Assembly (NCBI GenBank): GCA_013378335.1
Contig: CP040556.1
Location: forward strand, 496,001 to 560,000
Direction of reading: 5' to 3'
DNA: 64,000 nucleotides
From: Streptococcus sanguinis
Lineage (GTDB): Bacteria; Bacillota; Bacilli; Lactobacillales; Streptococcaceae
Positions 34,504 to 43,839 of the stretch are shown one piece after another. How positions within the stretch are numbered: the stretch's first letter is position 1; each line of letters opens with the position of its first letter. The notes beneath the pieces were generated by a model. The model saw nothing but the letters and a program-made list of their open reading frames with translations, searched no databases and was not told where the DNA came from. Made by a program: the position numbers and the translations under genes.

Positions 34504-35847
34504 ATGAAATTTACAGAATTTAAGTTTAAAGATTATATTCAGGAAGCGCTTAGGGATTTGAACTTCGTTGAAGCGACTCCAGTCCAAGAAAAGCTGATTC
34601 CTGTGGTATTGTCAGGTCGGGATTTGGTTGGCGAGTCCAAGACAGGCTCTGGTAAGACCCACACGTTTTTGCTGCCGATCTTTCAAATGCTGGATGAGGA
34701 AGCAGACAGCGTGCAGGCTGTTATTACAGCTCCAAGTCGGGAGCTGGCAGCCCAGATTTATCAGGCGGCTCGGCAGTTAGCTAGCTTTTCTGAAAAAGAG
34801 ATTCGGGTGGCCAATTATGTCGGTGGGACTGACAAGGCTCGTCAGATTGGGAAGTTAGAGTCCAGTCAGCCTCATATGGTCATCGGAACGCCGGGGCGGA
34901 TTTATGACTTGGTAGAGTCTGGCGACTTGGCCATTCACAAAGCCAAGACCTTTGTCGTTGACGAGGCAGATATGACACTGGACATGGGCTTTTTGGCGAC
35001 AGTTGATAAGATTGCAGGCCGGCTGCCAAAAGACCTGCAGTTTCTTGTTTTTTCAGCGACTATTCCACAGAAGCTTCAGCCTTTTTTGAAAAAATACCTG
35101 TCTAATCCAGTGATTGAGCAGATTAAGACCAAGACGGTCATTGCGGACACCATTGAAAACTGGCTCTTGTCAACCAAGGGACGAGATAAAAATGCCCAGA
35201 TTTATCAGATCAGTCAGCTCCTGCAGCCTTATCTGGCTATGATTTTCGTTAATACCAAGACGAGGGCAGATGAACTGCATAGCTATCTGACAGCTCAAGG
35301 GCTCAAAGTTGCTAAAATTCATGGCGATATTGCTCCGCGGGAGCGCAAGCGTATCATGAATCAGGTTAAGAATCTGGATTTTGAGTACATTGTCGCTACT
35401 GACTTGGCCGCACGGGGGATTGATATCGAAGGTGTCAGTCATGTTATCAATGATGCCATTCCTCAGGACTTGTCTTTCTTTGTCCATCGGGTAGGCCGGA
35501 CCGGCCGCAATGGTCTTCCTGGCACAGCCATTACCCTCTACCAGCCGAGCGACGACTCAGATATTCGGGAGTTGGAAAAGATGGGGATTAAGTTCATTCC
35601 CAAGATGATAAAAGATGGCGAGTTCCAGGATACCTACGACCGAGACCGTCGGGCCAATCGGGAAAAGAGCCGGGAGAAGCTGGATACGGAAATGCTAGGG
35701 CTGGTCAAGAAGAAAAAGAAAAAAATCAAACCAGGCTACAAGAAAAAAATCCAGTGGGCGGTGAACGAGAAGCGCCGCAAGACTAAGCGAGCAGAGAATC
35801 GTGCACGTGGCCGGGCAGAGCGTAAGGCTAAGCGCCAAACCTTTTAG
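34504..35847 (+). CDS. DEAD-box RNA helicase (CshB-like)
   Basis: The 447-residue ATP-dependent RNA helicase has the Q motif (EATPVQEKLIP), Walker A (SKTGSGKT), PSRELAAQ, TPGRIYDL, VDEADM, SAT, ARGIDIEG and HRVGRTGRNG. The tail after 400 is strongly basic (KKKKKKIKPGYKKK, then R/K-rich), suited to RNA binding. It resembles the CshB/YfmL class used in ribosome assembly and cold adaptation. A TATAAT lies near 34472. It is monocistronic. Confidence 0.93.
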   Translation: MKFTEFKFKDYIQEALRDLNFVEATPVQEKLIPVVLSGRDLVGESKTGSGKTHTFLLPIFQMLDEEADSVQAVITAPSRELAAQIYQAARQLASFSEKEIRVANYVGGTDKARQIGKLESSQPHMVIGTPGRIYDLVESGDLAIHKAKTFVVDEADMTLDMGFLATVDKIAGRLPKDLQFLVFSATIPQKLQPFLKKYLSNPVIEQIKTKTVIADTIENWLLSTKGRDKNAQIYQISQLLQPYLAMIFVNTKTRADELHSYLTAQGLKVAKIHGDIAPRERKRIMNQVKNLDFEYIVATDLAARGIDIEGVSHVINDAIPQDLSFFVHRVGRTGRNGLPGTAITLYQPSDDSDIRELEKMGIKFIPKMIKDGEFQDTYDRDRRANREKSREKLDTEMLGLVKKKKKKIKPGYKKKIQWAVNEKRRKTKRAENRARGRAERKAKRQTF

Positions 35848-35850
35848 TGA

Positions 35851-35885
35851 TATACTTTTCTTATCGCTGTGATAAGAAAAATATA
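35851..35885 (+). terminator. Hairpin terminator after the DEAD-box helicase gene
   Basis: TTTTCTTATC pairs perfectly with GATAAGAAAA around a GCTGT loop, extended by ATATA/TATAT. Confidence 0.75.
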
Positions 35886-36102
35886 TTAGTCTTTGTGAGA
35901 TAGATATGATAGACTAGTGAAACTAGCCTATTTATATTGGGTTTAGTGCGGTCTATTTGGTATTTGGCTACAGAATATTTGCACAGACTGCTCATATTTT
36001 AACTGTCAAAAAGCCGTAGCTCGCTAGTCAAAGTGGAGCAAATTCTTTGTTTTGTTCCAGATTTGTGTTAAAATATTTTATTATCAAGAAAAGGAAGTAA
36101 TA

Positions 36103-36911
36103 ATGGCGGTTACAACTTATCTTCTGACAACTGGTTGGTATGAGGAGTTTCTCAAGATCATTCCAGATGGTAAATTATTTAGTTTAAGGGCTGTTTTTGA
36201 GGCCATTCCGGGCATTTTGCAAAATCTGCCAATCACCCTTCTTTTGACGGTGGGTGGTGCAGTCTTTGGTATTCTGCTTGCCATGGTTTTTGCTGTCGTC
36301 AAGATTAATCGGGTTAAAGTCCTGTATCCGATTCAGGCTTTCTTTGTCAGTTTTCTGAGAGGAACGCCTCTGCTGGTCCAGCTCATGCTGACCTATTTTG
36401 GGATTCCTTTGTTGCTCAAGGCCATCAATCAGCAGTATGACACAAACTTTAATATCAATGATATTCCAGCGTCTGTCTTTGCGATTGTTGCCTTTGCTTT
36501 CAACGAAGCGGCTTATGCCAGTGAGACCATCCGGGCAGCAATATTGTCCGTAGATCCGGGGGAGATTGAGGCTGCTCGCAGTCTAGGGATGACCAACAAG
36601 CAGGTTTATATGCGTGTCATTATCCCAAATGCAGCAGTGGTAGCGACTCCGAGTCTGATTAATTCCCTGATTGGCTTGACCAAGGGACTTCTCTGGCCTT
36701 TAGTGCCGGTGTAGTGGAAATTTTTGCCAAGGCGCAGGCTATCGCAGGGGCAGACTACCGTTACTTTGAGCGTTTTATCTCGGTGTCGCTGATTTATTGG
36801 GCAGTCAATATTCTCATTGAGCAACTTGGCCGCTGGATCGAAAAGATGATGGATATCAAGCAGCCGGATAAATTTGAATCGCTTCAGCAAGCAGAAGGAG
36901 AAGGAATCTGA
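36103..36911 (+). pseudogene. Amino-acid ABC transporter permease, frameshifted (cystine-type)
   Basis: The first frame (ATG 36103 behind AAGGAAG) encodes a HisM/TcyB-type permease: four to five helices, SFLRGTPLLVQ and the EAA loop (AARSLGMTNKQVYMRVIIPNA). It breaks at about 36684-36690, where one A appears to be missing. The first frame ends in LLWPLVPV at TAG 36712-36714; the other frame resumes the expected SLAFSAGVVEIFAKAQ and runs to TGA 36909-36911. Restoring one base gives a normal ~269-residue protein. The adjacent ATPase gene is intact and overlaps the true stop. No binding-protein gene is nearby. Cystine as substrate is a guess. Confidence 0.85.
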
Positions 36912-37654
36912 TGATTAATATTTCACATTTAAGTAAGACTTTTTCAGGTCAAAAGGTTCTGGATGATCTCAGTTTGGACATTCAAAAAGGCGAAGTGGTA
37001 GCTTTGATTGGCTCTTCTGGTGCTGGGAAGTCAACCTTTCTCCGCAGCCTCAACTATCTGGAACAGCCAGACAGCGGAAAAATCACCATCGACGGCTTCA
37101 AAGTGGATTTTTCAAGGATTTCCAAAGATGAGATCTTGCTGCTGCGCCGCAAGCTAGCCATGGTCTTTCAGCAGTTTAACCTCTTTTCCCGCCGGACTGC
37201 TCTAGAAAATGTCAAGGAAGGTCTGCTGGTAGTTAAGAAACTGTCAGACCAAGAAGCGACCAAGATAGCCAAGGAAGAATTAGCAAAGGTTGGCTTGTCA
37301 GACCGAGAAAATCACTATCCTAGACATCTGTCAGGCGGTCAGAAGCAACGGGTGGCTTTGGCAAGGGCTTTGGCTATGAATCCAGATGTTCTTTTGCTAG
37401 ACGAGCCAACCTCAGCTTTGGATCCCGAGTTGGTCGGAGAAGTAGAAAAATCAATCGCTGATGCAGCCAAGTCTGGCCAGACCATGATCCTGGTCAGTCA
37501 TGATATGTCCTTTGTCGCTCAGGTGGCCGACAGGGTGCTCTTTTTGGACAAGGGAAAAATCATAGAGTCTGGGACACCAGATGAGATTATCCATCATCCA
37601 AAAGAAGAAAGAACCAAGGAATTTTTTGCTAGTTACAAACGGACCTATATTTGA
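36911..37654 (+). CDS. Amino-acid ABC transporter ATP-binding protein
   Basis: The 247-residue ATPase has Walker A GSSGAGKST (near 34-42), the Q-loop FQQFNLF, the signature LSGGQKQR, Walker B VLLLDEPTSALD and the H-switch SHD. It belongs to the polar amino acid uptake group (GlnQ/TcyC type). ATG 36911 overlaps the permease stop (TGATG), so it is translationally coupled to the permease frame. If the permease frameshift is real, coupling and transport would be impaired. Confidence 0.95.
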   Translation: MINISHLSKTFSGQKVLDDLSLDIQKGEVVALIGSSGAGKSTFLRSLNYLEQPDSGKITIDGFKVDFSRISKDEILLLRRKLAMVFQQFNLFSRRTALENVKEGLLVVKKLSDQEATKIAKEELAKVGLSDRENHYPRHLSGGQKQRVALARALAMNPDVLLLDEPTSALDPELVGEVEKSIADAAKSGQTMILVSHDMSFVAQVADRVLFLDKGKIIESGTPDEIIHHPKEERTKEFFASYKRTYI

Positions 37655-37672
37655 TATAATAGAGACAGTGAA

Positions 37673-37704
37673 GGCTCAGTTGGCTAGACCAGCTGAGTTT
37701 GTTT
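37673..37704 (+). terminator. Terminator after the ABC transporter
   Basis: A CTCAG..TGG / CCAG..CTGAG stem is followed by TTTGTTTT. Confidence 0.65.
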
Positions 37705-37824
37705 TCAGTCTTAGCGTGCAGTGGAGCAGGTTTTCTTATCTAGTTGGTGTTTTATGCTAACGGTTAGGTTTGGATTTGTTCTTATTTTTGTAGAATAAGG
37801 CTGATTGACCTTTGAGGAGTTGAC

Positions 37825-38049
37825 ATGTTAGATCAAATATTTGCACTTTATATTGAGAGCTTGCTTTATACTGCAGTCGGTGTAGGGATCATTGCGGGTT
37901 TATGGATTGGACTGCGGATGATTCGCCGCAAGGACAAGACGGCTAAGGAGCGCCAGAGTCATCTGTACGATGTCCTTTTGATTGTCATTATGACGATTCC
38001 AGTCCTGTCTTTTGCGACGCTGGGCCTGCTCATTGTCCTAAAAGCTTAA
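37825..38049 (+). CDS. DUF4059 family membrane protein
   Basis: The 74-residue protein has two membrane helices (about 13-31 and 49-71) linked by a basic loop (RRKDKTAKERQSH). I recognise it as the streptococcal DUF4059 family, often found just before trxB. The SD TGAGGAG precedes ATG 37825. The function is unknown. Confidence 0.82.
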   Translation: MLDQIFALYIESLLYTAVGVGIIAGLWIGLRMIRRKDKTAKERQSHLYDVLLIVIMTIPVLSFATLGLLIVLKA

Positions 38050-38114
38050 ATGCTTGTAAAACTGTAGAAAAGTTGTTAGAATAATTCTAGTTACAACAAG
38101 GAGAAAGAAGAGTT

Positions 38115-39029
38115 ATGTACGATACAATTATTATTGGAGCTGGGCCTGCCGGCATGACAGCTGCCCTTTATGCAGCCCGCAGCAACCTAAAAGTTGCCCT
38201 GTTGGAGCGTGGTATTCCTGGTGGTCAGATGAACAATACTGCTGACATTGAAAACTACCCAGGCTATGCCAATATCAGCGGTCCAGAACTAGCAGAGAAA
38301 ATGTTTGAGCCTCTTGAGAATTTAGGGGTAGAACATCTCTTTGGCCTAGTAGAAAAAATTGAAGATCGGGGCGATTTCAAGGAAATCGTCACAGAAGATG
38401 AGCGTTTTGAAGCTAAAACGGTCATCATTGCTTCTGGTGCCAATCATCGTCATCTGGGGGTTCCTGGCGAGGAAGACTATAACAGCCGCGGGGTTTCCTA
38501 CTGTGCGGTCTGTGATGGTGCCTTCTTCCGTGATGAAGATTTGCTGGTTGTCGGTGGTGGTGACTCAGCGGTAGAGGAAGCTATTTTCCTGACGCGCTTT
38601 GCAAAAAGTGTGACCATTGTTCACCGTCGTGATGAGCTGCGAGCACAAAAAGTGCTGCAGGATCGTGCCTTTGCCAACGAAAAGATTCGCTTTGTCTGGG
38701 ATTCTGTGGTGGAAAGCATCCATGGCGATGAGCGTAAAGTGACTGGCGTAACCTTCAAGAATGTCAAGACAGGTGAAACTAGCCAAGCAGATTTTGGTGG
38801 CATCTTTATCTATGTCGGCCTGGATCCGGTTAGTGAATTTGCTGCGGACTTGGGTATCACTGATGAGGCTGGCTGGATTCTGACAGACCATCAGATGAAA
38901 ACGTCAGTAGCCGGTATTTACGCTGTTGGTGATGTTCGTCAGAAAGACCTGCGCCAGATTACAACGGCTGTTGGTGATGGTGCCATTGCCAGTCAGGAAG
39001 CCTACAAATACCTTACAGAGCAAGCATAA
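38115..39029 (+). CDS. trxB: Thioredoxin-disulfide reductase
   Basis: TrxB passes electrons from NADPH via FAD to thioredoxin in the cytosol. The 304-residue protein has the FAD motif GAGPAGMTAAL (7-17), the redox pair C130-AV-C133, the NADPH motif GGGDSAVEEA near 148 and the late AVGDVR FAD motif. SD AAGGAGAAAG precedes ATG 38115. It is followed by a strong terminator. Confidence 0.97.
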   Translation: MYDTIIIGAGPAGMTAALYAARSNLKVALLERGIPGGQMNNTADIENYPGYANISGPELAEKMFEPLENLGVEHLFGLVEKIEDRGDFKEIVTEDERFEAKTVIIASGANHRHLGVPGEEDYNSRGVSYCAVCDGAFFRDEDLLVVGGGDSAVEEAIFLTRFAKSVTIVHRRDELRAQKVLQDRAFANEKIRFVWDSVVESIHGDERKVTGVTFKNVKTGETSQADFGGIFIYVGLDPVSEFAADLGITDEAGWILTDHQMKTSVAGIYAVGDVRQKDLRQITTAVGDGAIASQEAYKYLTEQA

Positions 39030-39035
39030 AAATAT

Positions 39036-39090
39036 AAGCTAAGCAAGTGTGTCTATTCAAGTGAGTTGACAGGATTTGCTTAGCTTTTTT
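39036..39090 (+). terminator. Intrinsic terminator after trxB
   Basis: AAGCTAAGCAA (39036-39046) pairs perfectly with TTGCTTAGCTT (39076-39086), followed by T6. Confidence 0.85.
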
Positions 39091-39136
39091 GGAATTATGA
39101 TATAATAAAAGGTATCTAGCGTAAAGGAGCAAGAAG

Positions 39137-40597
39137 ATGTACCCAGATGATAGTTTAACTCTGCACACTGATTTGTACCAAATCAACATGATGCAGGTTT
39201 ATTTCCAGCAAAATATTCACAACAAGCATGCAGTTTTTGAAGTTTTTTTCCGTAAAAATCCTTTTAATAACGGCTACGCGGTCTTTGCGGGCTTGGAAAG
39301 AATTATTTCCTATCTCAATAATCTGACATTCAGCCAGAGTGATTTAGATTATTTGCAATCCTTGGGCTATCACGGAGAGTTTCTGGATTATTTGCGGAAT
39401 CTCAAGATGAGCCTGACCGTAAGGTCTGTTCAGGAAGGTGATTTGGTTTTTGCCAATGAGCCAATCGTGCAGGTGGAAGGTCCATTGGCTCAGTGTCAGC
39501 TGGTTGAGACTGCTATTCTCAATATCGTTAATTTTCAGACGCTGATTGCCACCAAGGCAGCGCGTATCCGCTCTGTCATCGAAGATGAACCTCTGATGGA
39601 GTTCGGTACGCGCCGGGCCCAGGAAATGGATGCTGCTATTTGGGGGACCAGGGCTGCGGTGATTGGCGGAGCTAACGGAACCAGTAATGTTCGGGCTGGC
39701 AAGCTCTTTGATATTCCAGTCTTGGGAACCCATGCCCATGCTCTCGTTCAAGTCTATGGAAATGATTATGATGCCTTTAAAGCCTACGCTGAGACTCATC
39801 GTAACTGTGTTTTCCTAGTAGATACCTACGATACATTGCGTCTAGGTGTTCCGGCAGCCATTCGGGTGGCGCGTGAGCTAGGAGACAAGATTAAGTTTCT
39901 GGGTGTCCGCATTGATTCGGGAGACCTTGCCTATATTTCTAAGAAAGTTCGGCAGCAATTAGATGAAGCAGGCTTCCCTGATGCTAAGATTTATGCGTCC
40001 AATGATCTGGATGAAAATACTATTCTTAACTTGAAAATGCAAAAGGCTAAGATTGATGTCTGGGGCGTGGGAACCAAGCTTATTACAGCATACGACCAGC
40101 CGGCTTTAGGAGCAGTTTATAAGATTGTTGCTATTGAAGATGAGAATGGAGAATTGCGCAATACCATCAAGCTGTCCAATAATGCCGAAAAAGTTTCGAC
40201 CCCAGGTAAGAAGCAGGTTTGGCGCATTACCAGTCGCGAAAAAGGGAAGTCCGAGGGAGACTACATTACCTATGCTGGCCTTGATGTCAATGACTTGGAA
40301 GAGCTGGAAATGTTCCATCCGACCTATACCTACATCAATAAAACGGTCAAAAATTTTGATGCCGTACCACTTTTGGTCGATATTTTCCAAGAAGGTAATT
40401 TAGTCTATGATCAGCCAAGTCTGACCGAAATTCAAGCCTATGCCCGTAAGGAATTTGATAAACTCTGGGATGAGTACAAGCGGGTTCTCAATCCACAGGA
40501 TTATCCAGTTGACCTGGCTAGAGATATTTGGCAGGATAAGATGGATTTGATTGACCAGATGCGCAAGAAAGCCTACCAGACAGGAGCAGAAAAATGA
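39137..40597 (+). CDS. pncB: Nicotinate phosphoribosyltransferase
   Basis: PncB makes nicotinate mononucleotide from nicotinate, PRPP and ATP in NAD salvage. The 486-residue protein has the N-terminal [17 protein letters not shown], the [12 protein letters not shown] stretch, GTHAHALVQ with the active-site His region, and [22 protein letters not shown] precedes ATG 39137. Its stop overlaps the nadE start by 4 bases (ATGA), placing two consecutive NAD pathway steps in one operon. Confidence 0.96.
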   Translation: MYPDDSLTLHTDLYQINMMQVYFQQNIHNKHAVFEVFFRKNPFNNGYAVFAGLERIISYLNNLTFSQSDLDYLQSLGYHGEFLDYLRNLKMSLTVRSVQEGDLVFANEPIVQVEGPLAQCQLVETAILNIVNFQTLIATKAARIRSVIEDEPLMEFGTRRAQEMDAAIWGTRAAVIGGANGTSNVRAGKLFDIPVLGTHAHALVQVYGNDYDAFKAYAETHRNCVFLVDTYDTLRLGVPAAIRVARELGDKIKFLGVRIDSGDLAYISKKVRQQLDEAGFPDAKIYASNDLDENTILNLKMQKAKIDVWGVGTKLITAYDQPALGAVYKIVAIEDENGELRNTIKLSNNAEKVSTPGKKQVWRITSREKGKSEGDYITYAGLDVNDLEELEMFHPTYTYINKTVKNFDAVPLLVDIFQEGNLVYDQPSLTEIQAYARKEFDKLWDEYKRVLNPQDYPVDLARDIWQDKMDLIDQMRKKAYQTGAEK

Positions 40598-41418
40598 GCT
40601 TACAAGAAGAAATCATCGCTCAATTGGGCGTCAAACCAGTCATAAATCCGGAGGAAGAAATCCGCAAGTCGGTCGACTTTCTCAAGGCTTATCTAAGAAA
40701 GCATCCTTTTTTGAAAAGCTATGTTCTGGGAATTTCTGGTGGTCAGGATTCAACCTTGGCTGGCCGCTTAGCTCAGCTGGCTGTAGAAGAAATGCGGGCT
40801 GAGACTGGAGATGATGGCTATCGCTTTATCGCTGTCCGCCTGCCTTACGGTGTCCAGGCAGATGAAGATGATGCGCAAAAAGCTCTGGCTTTTATCCGGC
40901 CTGATGTCAGTCTAACAGTCAATATCAAGGAATCGGCTGATGCCATGACAAAGGCTGTGGAGGCAACGGGTGCCAAAGTCTCTGATTTTAACAAGGGCAA
41001 TATCAAGGCCCGCAGCCGTATGATTGCCCAGTATGCTTTGGCTGGTTCATACAGTGGGGCTGTCATTGGGACGGATCATGCAGCAGAAAATGTCACGGCC
41101 TTTTTCACCAAGTTTGGGGATGGCGGAGCAGATATCTTACCGCTTTACCGTCTCAATAAGCGTCAAGGCAAGCAGCTTTTGGCCGCCTTAGGAGCGGATC
41201 CGGCTCTCTATGAAAAGGTGCCGACGGCTGACTTGGAAGAGGAAAAACCTGGGATTGCGGATGAAGTCGCTCTGGGCGTGACCTACAATGAAATTGACGA
41301 TTATCTCGAAGGCAAGTCCGTTTCAGCTCAAGCTCAAGAAACTATCGAGTCTTGGTGGCATAAAGGCCAGCACAAACGGCATTTGCCAATTACGATTTTT
41401 GACGAATTTTGGAAGTGA
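40594..41418 (+). CDS. nadE: NH3-dependent NAD(+) synthetase
   Basis: NadE amidates nicotinate adenine dinucleotide to NAD using ammonia. The 274-residue protein has the PP-loop [14 protein letters not shown] (near 46-59), the [10 protein letters not shown] segment and [22 protein letters not shown]. It lacks a glutaminase domain, so ammonia is the donor. It starts within the pncB stop (ATGA). Confidence 0.97.
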   Translation: MSLQEEIIAQLGVKPVINPEEEIRKSVDFLKAYLRKHPFLKSYVLGISGGQDSTLAGRLAQLAVEEMRAETGDDGYRFIAVRLPYGVQADEDDAQKALAFIRPDVSLTVNIKESADAMTKAVEATGAKVSDFNKGNIKARSRMIAQYALAGSYSGAVIGTDHAAENVTAFFTKFGDGGADILPLYRLNKRQGKQLLAALGADPALYEKVPTADLEEEKPGIADEVALGVTYNEIDDYLEGKSVSAQAQETIESWWHKGQHKRHLPITIFDEFWK

Positions 41419-41465
41419 AAATCTCTATCGAAACTTTTTAGTCTGAGCCAAGAAACGAGGAAGCT

Positions 41466-42026
41466 ATGAAAAAGATAGGTACACAGTCCATTGAAACCAA
41501 ACGTCTTTTGCTAAGACCTTTTCTGGAATCGGATGCACAAGCTATGTATGACAACTGGGCTTCTCGTCCGGATAATTTGCTGCATGTGACCTGGGATGCT
41601 CACGAGAGTCCTGAAGTCACCCAACAATCCATTGCTCGCTGGGTTGAGAACTATCAAAACATGGATTATTACAAGTGGGCCATCTGCCTGAAGGAAAAAC
41701 CTGAACAAGTGATTGGTGATATTAGTGTGGTAGATAGAGATGAGGCAGTCAATGCTTGCGAGGTCGGTTATATTTTAAGTAAAGACTATTGGGAGCAAGG
41801 GTTGATGACAGAAGCTTTGAAAGCTGTTTTAATCTATCTCTTGCAAGGTGCAGGTTTCAATCGTGTCACAGCAAAATTTGTAACAGCCAATCCAGCTTCT
41901 GGGCGTGTCATGGCCAAAGCTGGCATGAGCTACGAAGGGACTTTCCGTCAAGCTGTATTTCATAAAGGACAAGTCAAAGATTTTTCCGTTTATGGAATCC
42001 TAAGATCTGATTTAGAAAAAGGCTAG
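41466..42026 (+). CDS. GNAT family N-acetyltransferase (RimJ/RimL-like)
   Basis: The 186-residue protein belongs to the acetyltransf_3 group: IETKRLLLRPFLESDAQAMYDNW at the start, EVGYILSKDYWEQGLMTEALKA with the CoA loop, and a C-terminal AKAGMSYEGTFRQ segment. The SD GAGGAAG precedes ATG 41466. It lies downstream of nadE. The stop abuts an ISL3 fragment, so the element may have inserted or recombined at the gene's very end. The substrate is unknown. Confidence 0.9.
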   Translation: MKKIGTQSIETKRLLLRPFLESDAQAMYDNWASRPDNLLHVTWDAHESPEVTQQSIARWVENYQNMDYYKWAICLKEKPEQVIGDISVVDRDEAVNACEVGYILSKDYWEQGLMTEALKAVLIYLLQGAGFNRVTAKFVTANPASGRVMAKAGMSYEGTFRQAVFHKGQVKDFSVYGILRSDLEKG

Positions 42027-42355
42027 GACTTTCGGCTCTTTTCTACGATTCGACTAGTATCTGCGGTAAATGAAGAACCACATTCTCTGCAGAGAAATCT
42101 CTGCTTGCGTAGATTTAAGTAGGCCGGTAGGCCTGAAACAGAACAGAGAGTGATACGAGACGTTTTCGTACCGTTTTTAACGATATTATTATTTTGGCTA
42201 ACACACCCACAAACAGCACAAAATTCTGGCTTATGCGTATATGTAGCTGAATAAAATAAAGATTTTCTCTTTTTAAATATCTTTTCTTGAACTTTATCAT
42301 TCCAAATAATGTTTTTATCTTTGATTTGTAGCGTAGCTTCTAGTATATTGTTCAT
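42023..42355 (-). pseudogene. ISL3 family transposase, N-terminal fragment
   Basis: The 110-residue frame is the N-terminus of an ISL3-type transposase with the zinc-finger domain (CAVCGC...CRECG) and the FTADTS motif just before its end. A full transposase is about 400 residues, so the DDE domain is missing. The start region and the IS end (GGTTCTATAATTTTTAGGG on the minus strand, about 42455-42475) are kept, so the 3' part was deleted up to the GNAT stop codon. Confidence 0.85.
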
Positions 42356-42470
42356 ATGGTCATCATCCTTTCGTATTAGGTTTAGGAGCTTTTAATATAA
42401 TGGATGTTGGCCTTTTTGTATACACTAAAATAGGGTTGGTGGAAAATTTCCATCAACCCTAAAAATTATA

Positions 42471-42617
42471 GAACCGTTTTTACAACAGTTCGCACCGGAA
42501 ACGTTGGACTCACCAATGTTTAAATTAGCAGTAGGAATGACAGTTGGAGAACTCTCAGCATACTCGCCTGAAACAAAACAATTGTTTGACGGCCTACTTG
42601 CTTATATTAATCAGTAA
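42471..42617 (+). pseudogene. C-terminal gene fragment next to the ISL3 end
   Basis: A 48-codon startless frame (LQQFAPETLDSPMFKLAVG, then MTVGELSAYSPETKQL, stop TAA 42615-42617) begins at the ISL3 terminal repeat, so the IS appears to have cut a host gene. The parent is not recognised. Its tail resembles the fragment at 14129-14215. Apart from the IS end at about 42430-42475, nothing else is seen in 42356-42673. Confidence 0.45.
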
Positions 42618-42673
42618 TGATACAATAAAGAGGGCATTTTTAGCTCATTTTTTCAAGAAAGTAGGGAAGTAAG

Positions 42674-43654
42674 ATGAATGGATTATTTATAGGACTAGGA
42701 ATTTTTGTTATATTGATTATGTGCTGGATGGGTTATGTTAGAAAAGTGGAAAGACGCTCTTTTTCAAGCTATCTACTTGAAAGATTACTCTTTTTATTTT
42801 TTAAACCGCTGACTTACTCAAAAGATGAACCGGCTAAATTTGAACAAGCGTTTAATAAAATGGCCAAGGGAAATGACGTTCCCATCGCAAATCCAAAGAA
42901 ATACATTAAAGTAGATGTCCAAGAAAAAGATGTAGATGGCATGCAAGTGTTTGTATGGAATGAAAAGAAAGATACTAACCAAAAAGTAATTTTCTTTACA
43001 CATGGTGGAGCGTATGTACTGCAACCGATGAAGATGCATTTTACCTTGGTGCATAAAATCGCACAGGCGATAGATGCGAAAGTGGTGTTCCCAATTTATC
43101 CTAAGACTCCAAAGCATCAATACCGTGAGACGTATGAGAAGTTAGAGAAGTTATATCGCAGGATTTTAGAAGAAAATACAAATCCGAATTCTATCATTTT
43201 CATGGGGGATTCTGCAGGGGGAGGGCTTTCCTTAGGATTTGCTATATACTTAAAAGAACTTTCGTTACCACAGCCAAAGGAAATCGTTCTGTTTTCTCCT
43301 TGGGTGGATATTGCAACGGATAATTCTGAGATTGCATTGTATGAACCATTTGACCCATTCCTTAAACAGAGTGGGATTCAGGAAGTGGCAAAGTTTTGGG
43401 CAGGAGAAGAGTTGAAACAACCGCTAGTGAGTCCACTATTTGGAGATTTATCTGGATTAGGAAGAATTAGTATTTATATTGGGACGCATGATATCTTTTA
43501 TCCGGATAATCGATTGTTACATGAAAAGCTTCTTAAAGAAGGAATCACACACCGATATATTGAACGCGAAAAGATGAATCATGTGTATGTTCTCTTTCCT
43601 ATTAAAGAGGCTAGAGAAGATATTCAAGAATTAATTGAAGAGTTGAAAAAATAA
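42674..43654 (+). CDS. Alpha/beta hydrolase, HSL-type esterase with membrane anchor
   Basis: The 326-residue protein has an N-terminal hydrophobic anchor (about 3-22). The HSL-family motifs are HGGAY (oxyanion, HGGG-like), the nucleophile elbow GDSAGGG, a late Asp near GTHDIFYPD, and the His in KMNHVY. This predicts a carboxylesterase or acetyl esterase. SD TAGGGAAG precedes ATG 42674. It sits between an ISL3 remnant and an IS110 element and is AT-rich, consistent with acquired DNA. Confidence 0.88.
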   Translation: MNGLFIGLGIFVILIMCWMGYVRKVERRSFSSYLLERLLFLFFKPLTYSKDEPAKFEQAFNKMAKGNDVPIANPKKYIKVDVQEKDVDGMQVFVWNEKKDTNQKVIFFTHGGAYVLQPMKMHFTLVHKIAQAIDAKVVFPIYPKTPKHQYRETYEKLEKLYRRILEENTNPNSIIFMGDSAGGGLSLGFAIYLKELSLPQPKEIVLFSPWVDIATDNSEIALYEPFDPFLKQSGIQEVAKFWAGEELKQPLVSPLFGDLSGLGRISIYIGTHDIFYPDNRLLHEKLLKEGITHRYIEREKMNHVYVLFPIKEAREDIQELIEELKK

Positions 43655-43839
43655 GGGGCTCTTTTCTACCATTTGTCAAGTATATCAAGGGCTTTAAGTA
43701 AAAAAAGATAAGATAGTAGCTATTCTGAGTTTACTGTCTTATTTTTACCACTTTTTGATCTATATATGGGCATTCTAAAAAAACACCTCGTCTGGTATTT
43801 TTTGAAACAAGGTGTTACAATAATACGGCATATACAGCC

